From: Bacteroidales bacterium
Lineage (GTDB): Bacteria > Bacteroidota > Bacteroidia > Bacteroidales > UBA932
Assembly (NCBI GenBank): GCA_017465225.1
Contig: JAFTWQ010000019.1
Coordinates: 1-64,000, forward strand
DNA: 64,000 nt
Reading direction: 5' to 3'
The notes under the pieces are model-generated. The model had not been told where the DNA came from, made no database searches, and worked only from the letters and a program-made list of their open reading frames with translations. Made by a program: the position numbers and the translations under genes. The stretch's first letter is position 1, and the number at the start of each line of letters is the position of its first letter. This document shows, one piece after another, positions 25,629-33,247 of the stretch.

Positions 25629-25980
25629 ATTCTCGTTTAAGCCGTTTGAAATATCCTCTTCGATTGTTCTTGTGCCAAGTCAGGCATCGTACAGCATTTC
25701 TCTCCTTGTCGTTCGCGCCGAGGATCTGCATTAACGTCTCGACACTTATCTGTACGTCTGCGCATTCCATCAACAAGTCCATTCGCTTATCCGGATTACC
25801 GTTGTAGCTTTGATAGGCAGTCTCGACCTCTGCCAATTCTTCTTTGACCTTCCCGATCTGCTGTTCGACCGTGTTGCCGCAGAACTTACCGCATGGCATC
25901 AGCCAATTCATTGCACGCGCTTTTTCCTGCAAGCTTTTCTTTTTATCGCTCACCGCACGTTTCTCCATCTCGTTATACAT
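25627..25980 (-). CDS. MazG-like nucleotide pyrophosphohydrolase
   Basis: The protein has 117 aa. VEQQIGKVKEELAEVETA followed about 18 residues later by LLMECADVQISVETLMQ matches the EExxE...ExxD metal-binding pattern of the all-alpha NTP pyrophosphatase fold (MazG/dUTPase-like). Such phage enzymes hydrolyse non-canonical or excess nucleotides, or degrade host alarmone-related nucleotides. Substrate cannot be told. It is the last gene of the early operon, ending at the terminator, and overlaps the sigma-like gene by 8 bases. The ATG at 25980 follows AAGGAGACGG. Confidence 0.72.
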   Translation of the reverse strand: MYNEMEKRAVSDKKKSLQEKARAMNWLMPCGKFCGNTVEQQIGKVKEELAEVETAYQSYNGNPDKRMDLLMECADVQISVETLMQILGANDKERNAVRCLTWHKNNRRGYFKRLKRE

Positions 25981-26383
25981 TGCCGTCTCCTTTCAGTCGT
26001 CTGAGTATGTTCCGATGTCGATAGTGGAGCGCATTCCATGACAATCCCATTGTTGCGGCTGCCGCTTCCCACGTCATTCCGCGGAAGTAATACAGCCGTA
26101 TGAGCATCTGATCGTCTGCACTCAGTCCGTCTATCTCCATCTCTATCTTCGCTTTCAAATCGAGGAGGATTGATATCTTGGCGTAATATCGCTTTCGAAG
26201 AGCATCAGCACGCGCGATCGTCTCGCCGATCTTATCCGTCGTCATGTGTGCGCCTGGCATACCCGATAGATTCTGTACGCTCGGCACGACCATCAGCATA
26301 TCCAGCTCGCGTATCTCTTCTGCCAACTGCATCATCTCGCCTTTTATATGTCGATACTGTCTCAGCTCGTCTTTCGTAATCAT
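25973..26383 (-). CDS. Sigma-70 region 4-like late gene regulator (ArpU/RinA type)
   Basis: The protein has 136 aa. The N-terminal two-thirds are helical. The C-terminal DQMLIRLYYFRGMTWEAAAA with LSWNALHYRHRNILRRL is a sigma region 4-type HTH with basic end. In Firmicutes phages, proteins of this design at the end of the early region activate late transcription, and the position just before the packaging genes fits that. The candidate target is the weak -35 promoter at 25060-25074. The ATG at 26383 follows AGGAGGATTG. Confidence 0.75.
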   Translation of the reverse strand: MITKDELRQYRHIKGEMMQLAEEIRELDMLMVVPSVQNLSGMPGAHMTTDKIGETIARADALRKRYYAKISILLDLKAKIEMEIDGLSADDQMLIRLYYFRGMTWEAAAATMGLSWNALHYRHRNILRRLKGDGNV

Positions 26384-26402
26384 ATCAATCCTCCTGTTCT
26401 CT

Positions 26403-26552
26403 TTACGGTCTCATCGGAATCCGTATCGGCAAGCTTCTTCTGTTACGCTCTCTCAGCTTGTCGAGCTTCTCCCGATATATCTTATACTTTTCACAACTTG
26501 TATGACAAGTCACCGTTCTGTCTTTGCACTTTGCTTCGCGTGGACATCGCAT
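26403..26552 (-). CDS. Small cysteine-rich phage protein
   Basis: The protein has 49 aa. The N-terminus holds four cysteines in MRCPREAKCKDRTVTCHTSC, followed by a basic helix (EKYKIYREKLDKLRERNRR). The four cysteines could bind zinc. Short phage proteins of this pattern are common next to RusA or late regulators in Firmicutes phages; function is unknown. Its ATG overlaps the RusA stop as TAATG and has AAGGAG upstream. Confidence 0.7.
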   Translation of the reverse strand: MRCPREAKCKDRTVTCHTSCEKYKIYREKLDKLRERNRRSLPIRIPMRP

Positions 26553-26992
26553 TACATCAGCTCCTTACGCAAGATAAATACTTCGACTTCTACCCTCGGC
26601 TCATCATCATACCACTTCTCTACTCTCGCATGAATGATCTGCTTGTCGTCCTTGAACAACAGACCGTTCAGCGCATCAGTCACTGCCTTGAAAATGTTGT
26701 CCACGTCTGGTTTCTTTGTCGGTCGAACAATGCCTTTATGCACGCCTGTACGGAATTTCCTGCCCTTGCTCTGCGGTATTCCCATATAGGCGTATACATT
26801 CACGCCTATACCTTCATCGTTATCCGCAATCTTCCACCCCTGTTCCTTTGCCTCCGTCTGCGCGATCATCTTCACGTATGCCTTATAATTGCGGCTCTCC
26901 TCCGCGTCATACGTATGTACATGACCATTTACCTGTGTGAATCTTGGGCGAGACTGTCCATGCGGCTCACCCGGGATAATAAATCTCAGCAT
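26552..26992 (-). CDS. rusA: RusA-like Holliday junction resolvase
   Basis: The protein has 146 aa. It shows the RusA fold signature: an N-terminal PGEPHGQSRPRF strand, then KPDVDNIFKAVTDALNG with the catalytic aspartates, and a final KDDKQIIHARVEKWYDDEPRVEV. RusA dimers cut four-way junctions formed in replication and recombination. It lies in the replication/recombination region with SSB and ERF-like genes. The ATG at 26992 follows AGGAGGTAACC. Confidence 0.88.
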   Translation of the reverse strand: MLRFIIPGEPHGQSRPRFTQVNGHVHTYDAEESRNYKAYVKMIAQTEAKEQGWKIADNDEGIGVNVYAYMGIPQSKGRKFRTGVHKGIVRPTKKPDVDNIFKAVTDALNGLLFKDDKQIIHARVEKWYDDEPRVEVEVFILRKELM

Positions 26993-27002
26993 TGGTTACC
27001 TC

Positions 27003-27377
27003 CTAGAATGGGATCTCTTCTTCTGGGGATGCTTCGCTTCCCATTGACGAATAATCTGCTTTTTCGCTCGTTGCCTGTTTGCTGTCTACGAAAAACAGAT
27101 TGCTTGCCACGACTTCCGTCACCCTACGCTTCTGACCGTCATTCGCTTCATAAGACCGAATCTGCAGTCTGCCCTCGATCAACGCGCGGCGACCTTTCGA
27201 CAAGTTATTGCCGACGATCTCCGCCAACTTCTCCCACGCTACGATAGGGATAAAATCTGCCGTATCCTGACCGTATCTGTTCACTGCCAGAGAAAACGAT
27301 GCCACCGCCTTACCCGACTGCGTGTATCTCGCCTCGGGATCGCCCGCCAGACGACCCATCAATATCACCTTATTCAT
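27003..27377 (-). CDS. ssb: Single-stranded DNA-binding protein
   Basis: The protein has 124 aa. A single OB-fold (1-105) begins MNKVILMGRLAGDPEARYT, followed by FSLAVNR and an aromatic-rich middle, and ends in a disordered tail with the acidic tip EEEIPF, which recruits partner proteins. It is shorter than bacterial SSB (about 160-180 aa), as is usual for phage versions. Its ATG overlaps the previous stop as ATGA. Confidence 0.92.
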   Translation of the reverse strand: MNKVILMGRLAGDPEARYTQSGKAVASFSLAVNRYGQDTADFIPIVAWEKLAEIVGNNLSKGRRALIEGRLQIRSYEANDGQKRRVTEVVASNLFFVDSKQATSEKADYSSMGSEASPEEEIPF

Positions 27378-27502
27378 CTCTCTCGCACCTCCTCTATCAT
27401 CTCATCGATCCTGCGACCTTCTTCCTTCAATCGCGCCTTCACATAATATGCCCCTGTCAATATGACTATCAAGACATATCCACACATCAATATCTCTATC
27501 AC
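27374..27502 (-). CDS. Small single-span membrane protein
   Basis: The protein has 42 aa and starts with GTG at 27502, inside the stop region of the upstream 35-aa gene, with GGGAGG seven bases ahead. The N-terminal half is hydrophobic (ILMCGYVLIVILTGAYYV) and the C-terminal half is a charged helix (KEEGRRIDEMIEEVRER). The overlap with ssb (ATGA) suggests coupled translation. Function unknown. Confidence 0.6.
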   Translation of the reverse strand: MIEILMCGYVLIVILTGAYYVKARLKEEGRRIDEMIEEVRER

Positions 27503-27606
27503 TCTTCATCCTCCCATACATTATCTCGATATAATGCCACCGCTCCAACCAGAGCAATGCCTATCAGCACCATCGCAATCATCACGCACAACCATTGCTC
27601 CATCAT
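27499..27606 (-). CDS. Small single-span membrane protein
   Basis: The protein has 35 aa. One hydrophobic segment (VMIAMVLIGIALVGAVALY) is followed by an acidic end (WEDEE). Its ATG overlaps the preceding stop as ATGA, and its own stop overlaps the next gene's GTG start, so it sits in a chain of coupled genes. Function unknown. A second ATG directly after the first is an alternative start. Confidence 0.6.
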   Translation of the reverse strand: MMEQWLCVMIAMVLIGIALVGAVALYRDNVWEDEE

Positions 27607-28007
27607 GTCGAATCACTCCATTCCTTACCCGTCAACTCCTGATAGATGCGTGGTCTGGCTTTAAGAGCCTCCTCGTATGTGCGAAATACCATGCCGCATT
27701 TCAAATTAGCATAATCCTCTACTGTGTCATTCCAACAGACCGTATATACCTTGAACTCACTGTTGTATAGCGAATAATATGATTCTCCTATTTTCGGTCT
27801 CCACGGCAGTTTTTTTATCTTACACACACCTCGGAGCAAATCATTAAAAAGCGATGGTCTTTTTTGCCCTCCCATTGCAATAATCAATCCGTCCTCGACG
27901 ATCATGTGATTGACCTCCAGCGCAAATCCATTTACATCTATCACTTGGAATTCTTCCCCAAGCTCTACACCGAGCATCTCAGCGACCTGTTTCATGTAAT
28001 TCGCCAT
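27603..28007 (-). CDS. Conserved phage protein of unknown function
   Basis: The protein has 134 aa. It begins ANYMKQVAEMLGVELGEEF, a start seen in many Firmicutes phage proteins; the end resembles SSF-like strands with CGMVFRTYEEALKARP. Similar proteins are common in early operons, but no function is established. The second of two adjacent ATGs (28007) has better spacing from GGAGGGAAA. Confidence 0.7.
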   Translation of the reverse strand: MANYMKQVAEMLGVELGEEFQVIDVNGFALEVNHMIVEDGLIIAMGGQKRPSLFNDLLRGVCKIKKLPWRPKIGESYYSLYNSEFKVYTVCWNDTVEDYANLKCGMVFRTYEEALKARPRIYQELTGKEWSDST

Positions 28008-28019
28008 CATTTTCCCTCC

Positions 28020-29156
28020 TCAATATTTAACGCCGATATAATCGAGAACCCGCCCCAATCCAAGACCCTCTCTATTTGGCTGCCATTTGCCATCCACCAT
28101 CTCGCCACCGTTGATGCAGTAGTCGTACTGGCGAGAATGTGTCCGTTTCAACCGTTGGAATCTGTTCTCGCCTTTTTCCAGATGCACACCGAACATACAG
28201 AAGATACATCCTGTTCGTTTGCATCCTGTCGTCCGTAATCGATTACCGTCCTCGGCGAATGATGTTGCATATTCGTAACCATCTTCACCCACGTATACGA
28301 TATCTCCGTATGCGGAGCAGTACGGCACGTTGTATTTTTTGATGTAGGCAAGAACATCTTGCTCTGTCCAAAAAGCCATTGGCTGGCTCTGCGGTCTTTT
28401 CAAACCGAACGCATTGCATCCTGTTTTTTCCCATCCGTCTCGTCTTTTTATGCTTTCCTCTGCCATCATTCCAATTATTGGTTTTTTCCCTGTCGCTTTC
28501 TCATACGCGATCGCTGGCTTCTTTTTCATTTGCATACAACATCTGTCGCTAATATCGAACGGTGCTTTTAATAAAAATCCCCATTTTGCATTATTAAACG
28601 TTGATATTGTGCCATCTTTTTGTGTGTACGTTCCGTTAAGCTTTGCAATTCGTGTCACGCTACCCTGTTTTGCGCTCTGGACACAATTCGAGACATCCTT
28701 GCTGACGACCGGATATCCATATCGCCGTATCACTTCATCGAAGCGCATCTCCGGTCGAACGATCTCAACGTCCGTATTGAAGCAATCGTATTTACCGTCT
28801 TTCACCTCGCGGACGAATCGCTGTATCTCGGGATATTCGAGACCCGTATTCACGAACAAGGCAGGCACATCATCGTACAGTGAATCCACAATATGTTTCA
28901 GTACGGTCGAATCCTTGCCGCCAGAGAAAGAGACGTATACCTGCCCTTCTGTCTCCCATTGTATGTATTCATTCTCTTTTAATAACGGCTCTTCTGTGGC
29001 GGTGACAAATCTCGTTTTGCCTGTCTTTTTGTTCCTGATCTCGTATTTTTTCCACGCTTCGTACCAAGATTGAATCCGCTGTTTCGTCAGAAGAACCTTT
29101 GCCTCAAGCGGTAAGCTCTGCATCTGCTTCAGATCGTGCGCCGTATGCCTGTTCAT
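28020..29156 (-). CDS. PAPS reductase-like (adenine nucleotide alpha hydrolase) protein
   Basis: The protein has 378 aa. VYVSFSGGKDSTVLKHI (about 75-91) is the PP-loop of the PAPS reductase/ATP pyrophosphatase family, and LFVNTGLEYPEIQRFV is the typical following strand-helix. A C-terminal cysteine group (GCKRTGCIFCMFG, about 327-339, with a further cysteine pair near 207) could bind a metal or Fe-S cluster, as in DndC and related proteins. Members occur in many phages with unproven roles; DNA sulfur modification or interference with host sulfur-based defence are possibilities. The ATG at 29156 overlaps the previous stop and follows AAGGTGATG. Confidence 0.82.
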   Translation of the reverse strand: MNRHTAHDLKQMQSLPLEAKVLLTKQRIQSWYEAWKKYEIRNKKTGKTRFVTATEEPLLKENEYIQWETEGQVYVSFSGGKDSTVLKHIVDSLYDDVPALFVNTGLEYPEIQRFVREVKDGKYDCFNTDVEIVRPEMRFDEVIRRYGYPVVSKDVSNCVQSAKQGSVTRIAKLNGTYTQKDGTISTFNNAKWGFLLKAPFDISDRCCMQMKKKPAIAYEKATGKKPIIGMMAEESIKRRDGWEKTGCNAFGLKRPQSQPMAFWTEQDVLAYIKKYNVPYCSAYGDIVYVGEDGYEYATSFAEDGNRLRTTGCKRTGCIFCMFGVHLEKGENRFQRLKRTHSRQYDYCINGGEMVDGKWQPNREGLGLGRVLDYIGVKY

Positions 29157-29353
29157 CACATCACCTTCACATATCTGCTTTTAAGGCAGCTCTCGCACAG
29201 CTCATCGCCTTCTGCCTCGTAGATATCGCCGTATATCTCATCGCCGCAATCATCGCATACATACACGGCGATGTTTTTCTTCGGACAGCTCTGCCCCAGA
29301 CAGCCCATCTCAGGCGGACAATCTACGCATTGATTCTCGATTCTTGTTGCCAT
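29156..29353 (-). CDS. Small zinc-ribbon-like protein
   Basis: The protein has 65 aa with nine cysteines, including CVDCPPEMGCLGQSC near the start, and VCDDCGDEIYG with LCESCLKSRY towards the end. The CxxC pairs 18-20 residues apart suggest a zinc ribbon. The ATG at 29353 follows GGAGGAATAG; a longer in-frame extension has no ribosome site. Function unknown; probably a small nucleic-acid- or protein-binding factor. Confidence 0.7.
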   Translation of the reverse strand: MATRIENQCVDCPPEMGCLGQSCPKKNIAVYVCDDCGDEIYGDIYEAEGDELCESCLKSRYVKVM

Positions 29354-29355
29354 AT

Positions 29356-29676
29356 CTATTCCTCCATCTCTTTTCCGCAGTAAGGACAATACCCAAACAC
29401 AGGCTCTTGTACCGTCACATATGTTTTTTGGAAAATATCCGCTCGACATGGATAGATTTCACCTTTCACTCCACGCACGATATAAGCACCGACCGACACG
29501 TGCAAATCACCCTCAAGCGTTTTTACATACAACTCGCCTGCATCCTTGTAGAACAATACACCGTTTTCATACGCTTCTACTGCCCAATCAGGTACATACC
29601 ATTCGCCATCGCTGTCCATCATATCGCCGTCATATCGAAATGCCTCTATCTCCACAGGTCTTTTCACGTATTTCAT
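29356..29676 (-). CDS. Conserved phage protein with C-terminal CxxC
   Basis: The protein has 106 aa. It begins MKYVKRPVEIEAFRYDG and has TLEGDLHVSVGAYIVRGVKG with EIYPCRADIF, the hallmarks of a widespread Firmicutes phage family of unknown function. It ends with a CPYCGKEME half zinc ribbon. The ATG at 29676 follows GAGGAGGGG and its start overlaps the end of the upstream gene by 4 bases. Confidence 0.78.
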   Translation of the reverse strand: MKYVKRPVEIEAFRYDGDMMDSDGEWYVPDWAVEAYENGVLFYKDAGELYVKTLEGDLHVSVGAYIVRGVKGEIYPCRADIFQKTYVTVQEPVFGYCPYCGKEMEE

Positions 29677-30026
29677 TTCTTCCCCTCCTCGGCATGGAAT
29701 CCGCCTCTGTCGTTTCGGCGAATCGCCACCCCTATTTCTCTCTCGATTGCTTCTGCAACCTCATCAAGCGTGACGTGCTGTTTATCCACACAATCATATG
29801 TGTTGAATACCGCATCAACGAAGCGTTTCATCCTTACCGCGCCGAATCCGAATTTCGTCCGAAGCACCTCCATCGAAGCGTATATGCATCTCGGCAATAC
29901 ATACAACGTACATTCGTCTATCGCTCTCTGGTGGAGAGCTTCAATGTCCGCCCTCTTTACCTGATATACGGCATCACCTTTCCGCATGGCTCTCTCTTGC
30001 CTGCGTCTCTCTGCTCTGTTGCTCAT
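29673..30026 (-). CDS. Conserved phage helical protein
   Basis: The protein has 117 aa. It has a basic N-terminus (SNRAERRRQERAMRKG), a helix with DIEALHQRAIDECT, a central LRTKFGFGAVRMKRFVD motif, and an acidic helix before a basic end. The LRxKFGFG-RxxRF motif recurs in small early phage proteins. Function is unknown. The ATG at 30026 follows GGTGAGGG; the longer in-frame reading extends back through the methyltransferase gene and is rejected. Confidence 0.7.
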   Translation of the reverse strand: MSNRAERRRQERAMRKGDAVYQVKRADIEALHQRAIDECTLYVLPRCIYASMEVLRTKFGFGAVRMKRFVDAVFNTYDCVDKQHVTLDEVAEAIEREIGVAIRRNDRGGFHAEEGKK

Positions 30027-30030
30027 GCCC

Positions 30031-30831
30031 TCACCACAATCCTCCACCACTCGGCATAATCTTCTCAAGTGCTTTTTGATAAAACCCTTTGTCAACCTCG
30101 AACCCGTATGCATGGCGACCAAGATCATATGCCGCTCGAAGCGTTGTTCCACTACCAGCGCAAGGGTCAATAACAACATCTCCCTCATCGGTAAATATCT
30201 CTATCAGCCTTTTCAGCACTCCTACAGGCTTCTGTGTCGGGTGTACCTTCGGATATTTTTTCGCATCGTCTCTTGTCCACTCGATCCAGTTAAATATCAT
30301 CTTGCCAGTCCCACGAATGATCTTGCCGTTTTCGTCATACTGCCTGCCGTTGTTGAATTTCGGCAATTTGTCTCGATACAACACCACCGCAAATTCTGTC
30401 GCACCAACAATCCGCATATTTGCTTTCAGCACCTGCGCCGAATAATTCTTCACGAAGAAAAGCGGATACGACTTGCAGAATCCATATCTCTTGCCATATT
30501 CGATCACTGTCTGCATCTGCTCGAACGCGCAGAACACGATCATTGCAGGTGCTTTTCCTCGTTCTTTCGGCTCTTTTTTCAGTAGCCGGTTACAAAAATG
30601 CATGTACTCAGCGATTTTGAATTTGCCGTCCGTGTTGAAGAAGCTCGCCTTTGCCAACTTGCTTTCACCATTCTTGTTATCGCCGTCCGTATACCACATC
30701 GGATTGCTTGCGTAGGCATCTGTCCCGATATTGTACGGTATGTCTGCAATCACAAGCTGCGCTTTCGGAATGTTATAACGCTTGAAATTTTGAAAGTTAT
30801 CGTGATGTAATTCACATCGTATCTTTTTCAT
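30031..30831 (-). CDS. DNA (adenine-N6 or cytosine-N4) methyltransferase
   Basis: The protein has 266 aa. Motif IV, IADIPYNIG (about 28-36; DIPY instead of DPPY), lies near the N-terminus, and the AdoMet-binding motif, VVIDPCAGSGTTLRAA, near the C-terminus. This order is that of beta-class amino-methyltransferases. HPTQKPVGVL before the AdoMet motif is also typical. No cognate restriction gene is seen, so it is an orphan enzyme that may protect phage DNA from host restriction. Specificity cannot be told. The ATG at 30831 follows TAGGTG. Confidence 0.88.
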   Translation of the reverse strand: MKKIRCELHHDNFQNFKRYNIPKAQLVIADIPYNIGTDAYASNPMWYTDGDNKNGESKLAKASFFNTDGKFKIAEYMHFCNRLLKKEPKERGKAPAMIVFCAFEQMQTVIEYGKRYGFCKSYPLFFVKNYSAQVLKANMRIVGATEFAVVLYRDKLPKFNNGRQYDENGKIIRGTGKMIFNWIEWTRDDAKKYPKVHPTQKPVGVLKRLIEIFTDEGDVVIDPCAGSGTTLRAAYDLGRHAYGFEVDKGFYQKALEKIMPSGGGLW

Positions 30832-30838
30832 TCGACAC

Positions 30839-31666
30839 CTACAATCCGAGCAGATCATTCATTCTGCCCAAGTCTTTTTTCAGCTTCGTTCGTCTGCGAT
30901 TCTCGCCTGTCACTTCGACCGGGTGACAATCCCCGAGGATACGTTCGTATATCCGCTTGTTCGCCTGTGCGCTCGTCATATCTCGGAGCGTCAGGTTTGT
31001 TGTGATAATCATCGGCAGTTTAGCTCGGCATCGTCCGTCAATGACGCTGAACACCTGCTCTGCCACATATTCGCTCTGACGTTCTGCGCCGAGATCGTCT
31101 ATCACGAGAAGGTCTACTTGATTCAGACTGTCGATATACACCTGCTTGTCCTCCACGCTCCAGAGCGCATTGAGGATCCTCGAAAAACTTGTCATCAGAC
31201 AAGGGATTCCGCGGTCGATAAGCTCGTTTACGATGCACGCTGCCGCGTACGTCTTGCCCACTCCGCAGTCGCCGTACAGAACAAGACCTTTTCCCTCGCG
31301 TTTCATCTCGTCGAAATGTTCCGCATATCTTCTCGCCGCCTTGATGATCGCCGTCTCCTGCGCATTGGCGAACGTCCATGCCTTCATCTCGTGCACGGGC
31401 ATCGCCATCCTGCGAAGCTCTTTGCGAAGCTCTGCCGCCTTGCGACGCTCTTCCTCCTCGCGCTCTTTGATCAGCTCTGCCCTTCGGCATTGACACGCGA
31501 TGGGGAAGATTCTTTCTTTCCCCATGAACGTCTTTTTCGTCTGTATCGGAGTGCGGCATTTTTTGCAGTACAGGATCCCGCCCTTCTCGTATCCGCGTCC
31601 CATGATTGCTTGCTCTTTTACCGCTATGTCCGCCAGATCAAGCAGAATTGCATCCATGCTGTTCAC
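30839..31666 (-). CDS. DnaC-like replicative helicase loader (AAA+)
   Basis: The protein has 275 aa. An N-terminal zinc site (CKKCRTP ... ACQCRR, about 34-60) precedes a charged helix and an AAA+ core: Walker A GDCGVGKT, Walker B LLVIDDLGAE, sensor ITTNLTLRDM and an arginine-finger segment KRIYERIL. DnaC/DnaI-type proteins load the replicative helicase on ssDNA. It is downstream of, and overlaps, the initiator gene. GTG at 31666 has GAGGGAG at the best spacing; an ATG three codons further is an alternative. Confidence 0.88.
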   Translation of the reverse strand: MNSMDAILLDLADIAVKEQAIMGRGYEKGGILYCKKCRTPIQTKKTFMGKERIFPIACQCRRAELIKEREEEERRKAAELRKELRRMAMPVHEMKAWTFANAQETAIIKAARRYAEHFDEMKREGKGLVLYGDCGVGKTYAAACIVNELIDRGIPCLMTSFSRILNALWSVEDKQVYIDSLNQVDLLVIDDLGAERQSEYVAEQVFSVIDGRCRAKLPMIITTNLTLRDMTSAQANKRIYERILGDCHPVEVTGENRRRTKLKKDLGRMNDLLGL

Positions 31667-32420
31667 TTTTTCTCCCTCGCTCTCTCTCGATGAAATCTGC
31701 AAGATCGTCATGTTCTTCTTGCTTCTGCTGTCTGTTTTCGTAATTGCCTTCCAGCACTTTTGCCATGTTCTTTGCGTTCATCAGCCAATCGAACGATGCT
31801 TTCCAACCTCGTTCATTTCTGCCGGTCAAGAAATCGCTCGCCTGCGCTATCTCGAACAATCGCCGAAACGTCTCGATATCGCCTTTGTATTCCAGCCATC
31901 TTGCATTTATCGCTGTGATCCGTCCACTCGTTATGTATCCCACAGAAGGGAGAGACACACACGTTTCGTTGTATATCGACACGATATCCTCGCAAGGTGC
32001 TTTTTCTACTCTCTTTTTCTTTGGTTCTTTTTTAGATTGGTTATTTATTATATCTTTATTTATTAGTGTGGGTTTTTCCAAGATAGGTTTATCCAAGATT
32101 GGATTTTCCAAGATAGGTTTTTCCCGTTTTGGTTTTTCGCGCAGAATATACTCGACGTTTTTCAGTCGTCCTTTTTCATCACGCACACGCTTTCTCTCCA
32201 GATAGCCATGTGATTCCAACTCTTTCAGCCCTGCCGAGATCGTATCTACTCCGACTCCGATGACCGTTGCAAGACCTTTAATGTTGTATTCCCACGAATC
32301 AGATAAACTGAGACAGAAGACGAGGATAAACCGCGCCTTAATACTCAAGCTCGTATCACGCAGGATCTCATTTGATACAATGCTGAAATTTTTATCTTTT
32401 TCTACTCTGATCTGCGCCAT
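31638..32420 (-). CDS. Replication initiator (winged-helix, DnaD/O-like)
   Basis: The protein has 260 aa. The N-terminal winged helix (LSIKARFILVFCLSLSDSW then GLATVIGVGVDTISAGLKEL) matches replisome organiser proteins. A linker follows with the repeated pentapeptide pattern KPILENPILDKPILEKP. The C-terminal domain has a GWKASFDWLMN motif, common in phage DnaD-like proteins. The linker DNA consists of 15-bp repeats that may be origin iterons. The gene lies directly before the helicase loader, as in many phages. The second of two ATGs (32420) fits GGGGGG spacing better. Confidence 0.82.
   Translation of the reverse strand: MAQIRVEKDKNFSIVSNEILRDTSLSIKARFILVFCLSLSDSWEYNIKGLATVIGVGVDTISAGLKELESHGYLERKRVRDEKGRLKNVEYILREKPKREKPILENPILDKPILEKPTLINKDIINNQSKKEPKKKRVEKAPCEDIVSIYNETCVSLPSVGYITSGRITAINARWLEYKGDIETFRRLFEIAQASDFLTGRNERGWKASFDWLMNAKNMAKVLEGNYENRQQKQEEHDDLADFIERERGRKSEQHGCNSA
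32030..32140. other. Candidate replication origin: 15-bp iterons plus AT-rich tract
   Basis: Within the initiator gene, a 15-bp unit (plus strand, TTTTTCCAAGATAGG type) recurs at 32073-32087, 32088-32102, 32103-32117 and, more diverged, at 32118-32132, with a partial copy after. A very AT-rich tract at about 32030-32070 flanks it. Iterons inside the initiator gene beside an AT-rich unwinding region are the known layout of lambda-type origins. Function is inferred. Confidence 0.6.
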
Positions 32421-32958
32421 CATTATCCCCCCATTCGTCTTTCAGCCTTGCCAGTTCAGCAGGCGGAAGAGTCTCCGCCCCGACTGCCTTTGCTTCTTCG
32501 ACCAGTCCGTCTATCAGTCGTGCCATCTCTGCCGTATCGTATGTACTGCTGCCATGATATGCAGCAACGTTTACATATCCGCTCAGCTTCGATGCGCCGA
32601 GATCCTCTACGATCCAACCGATGCCCTTAGCCGTCCAGATATGCTTGAAGTGATCGACCGCCGTCTCTCTGATTGGCAGGATCGTACAATGTCCGCATTC
32701 TGATATCGCCTTGCGGTACACATCGACCGCAGATACCCTCACGTGCTCCTTCGACAGCTTTTTTGCTATCGAGTGGCACAACACCCAACAGTATGCGTTC
32801 GCATCCCTAGACCTGCGCTCTCGCTTCAATTCGACCGTTATCTTTTTCCCCTTCGAACAGCATTCTTGAAGCGCGATGAGGTCGTCTATCGACCGAAACG
32901 GCACCTGCACTTGAAGCATTCCGCCGAAGACGTTGATCCTATCCGTTGTGAATTTCAT
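32392..32958 (-). CDS. Conserved phage recombination-region protein
   Basis: The protein has 188 aa. It carries the pattern of a common Firmicutes phage family: ELKRERRSRDANAYCWVLCH, then WTAKGIGWIVEDLG, AAYHGSSTYDTAEMARLID and ETLPPAELARLKDEW. The first motif resembles NinB-type recombination proteins. Function in this family is not established. Its place next to HNH-like and ERF-like genes supports a role in DNA recombination or repair. The ATG at 32958 follows GGAGGTCG. Confidence 0.75.
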   Translation of the reverse strand: MKFTTDRINVFGGMLQVQVPFRSIDDLIALQECCSKGKKITVELKRERRSRDANAYCWVLCHSIAKKLSKEHVRVSAVDVYRKAISECGHCTILPIRETAVDHFKHIWTAKGIGWIVEDLGASKLSGYVNVAAYHGSSTYDTAEMARLIDGLVEEAKAVGAETLPPAELARLKDEWGDNDGADQSRKR

Positions 32959-33247
32959 CTTCGACCTCCAGATAATTGCGCCCGATCAGCTTCATGAAAT
33001 CATCGCGACTGTGGTCTAATTCATATACAGTCTGGCATACTCTTTTCAGCGCGAGGTCAACTTCTCTGTTCCTGTGTGCGCTTATGTTACTGCCGGTATG
33101 ATGATCGTGACACAGCCATACGGTGAATCCATGCTTGTCACTGATCTTGCGATTCGCCGTCCCGAAGAAGATATGATGCTTCTCCAGATTCGTTGTGGTG
33201 TCGCAGATGAAGCACGTCTTGTCCGTCTGTATGATCGATTTAGCCAT
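32939..33247 (-). CDS. HNH/zinc-finger nuclease-like protein
   Basis: The protein has 102 aa. A metal site of HNH type is visible: CFICDTTTNLEKHHIFFG, then VWLCHDHHTG. These CxxC...HH...C..HH residues fit a small HNH/treble-clef domain like that of NinG/Rap or DUF968-type phage recombination nucleases. It overlaps ERF (8 bases) and the next gene (20 bases). The ATG at 33247 follows AAGGAGATACG. Catalytic activity is likely but unproven. Confidence 0.72.
   Translation of the reverse strand: MAKSIIQTDKTCFICDTTTNLEKHHIFFGTANRKISDKHGFTVWLCHDHHTGSNISAHRNREVDLALKRVCQTVYELDHSRDDFMKLIGRNYLEVEDEIHNG

Noticed and set aside
25973..26383. Reading the 136-aa protein as a full sigma factor
   Set aside because: Only a region 4-like HTH is visible; no region 2 pattern is present, so it is called a regulator.
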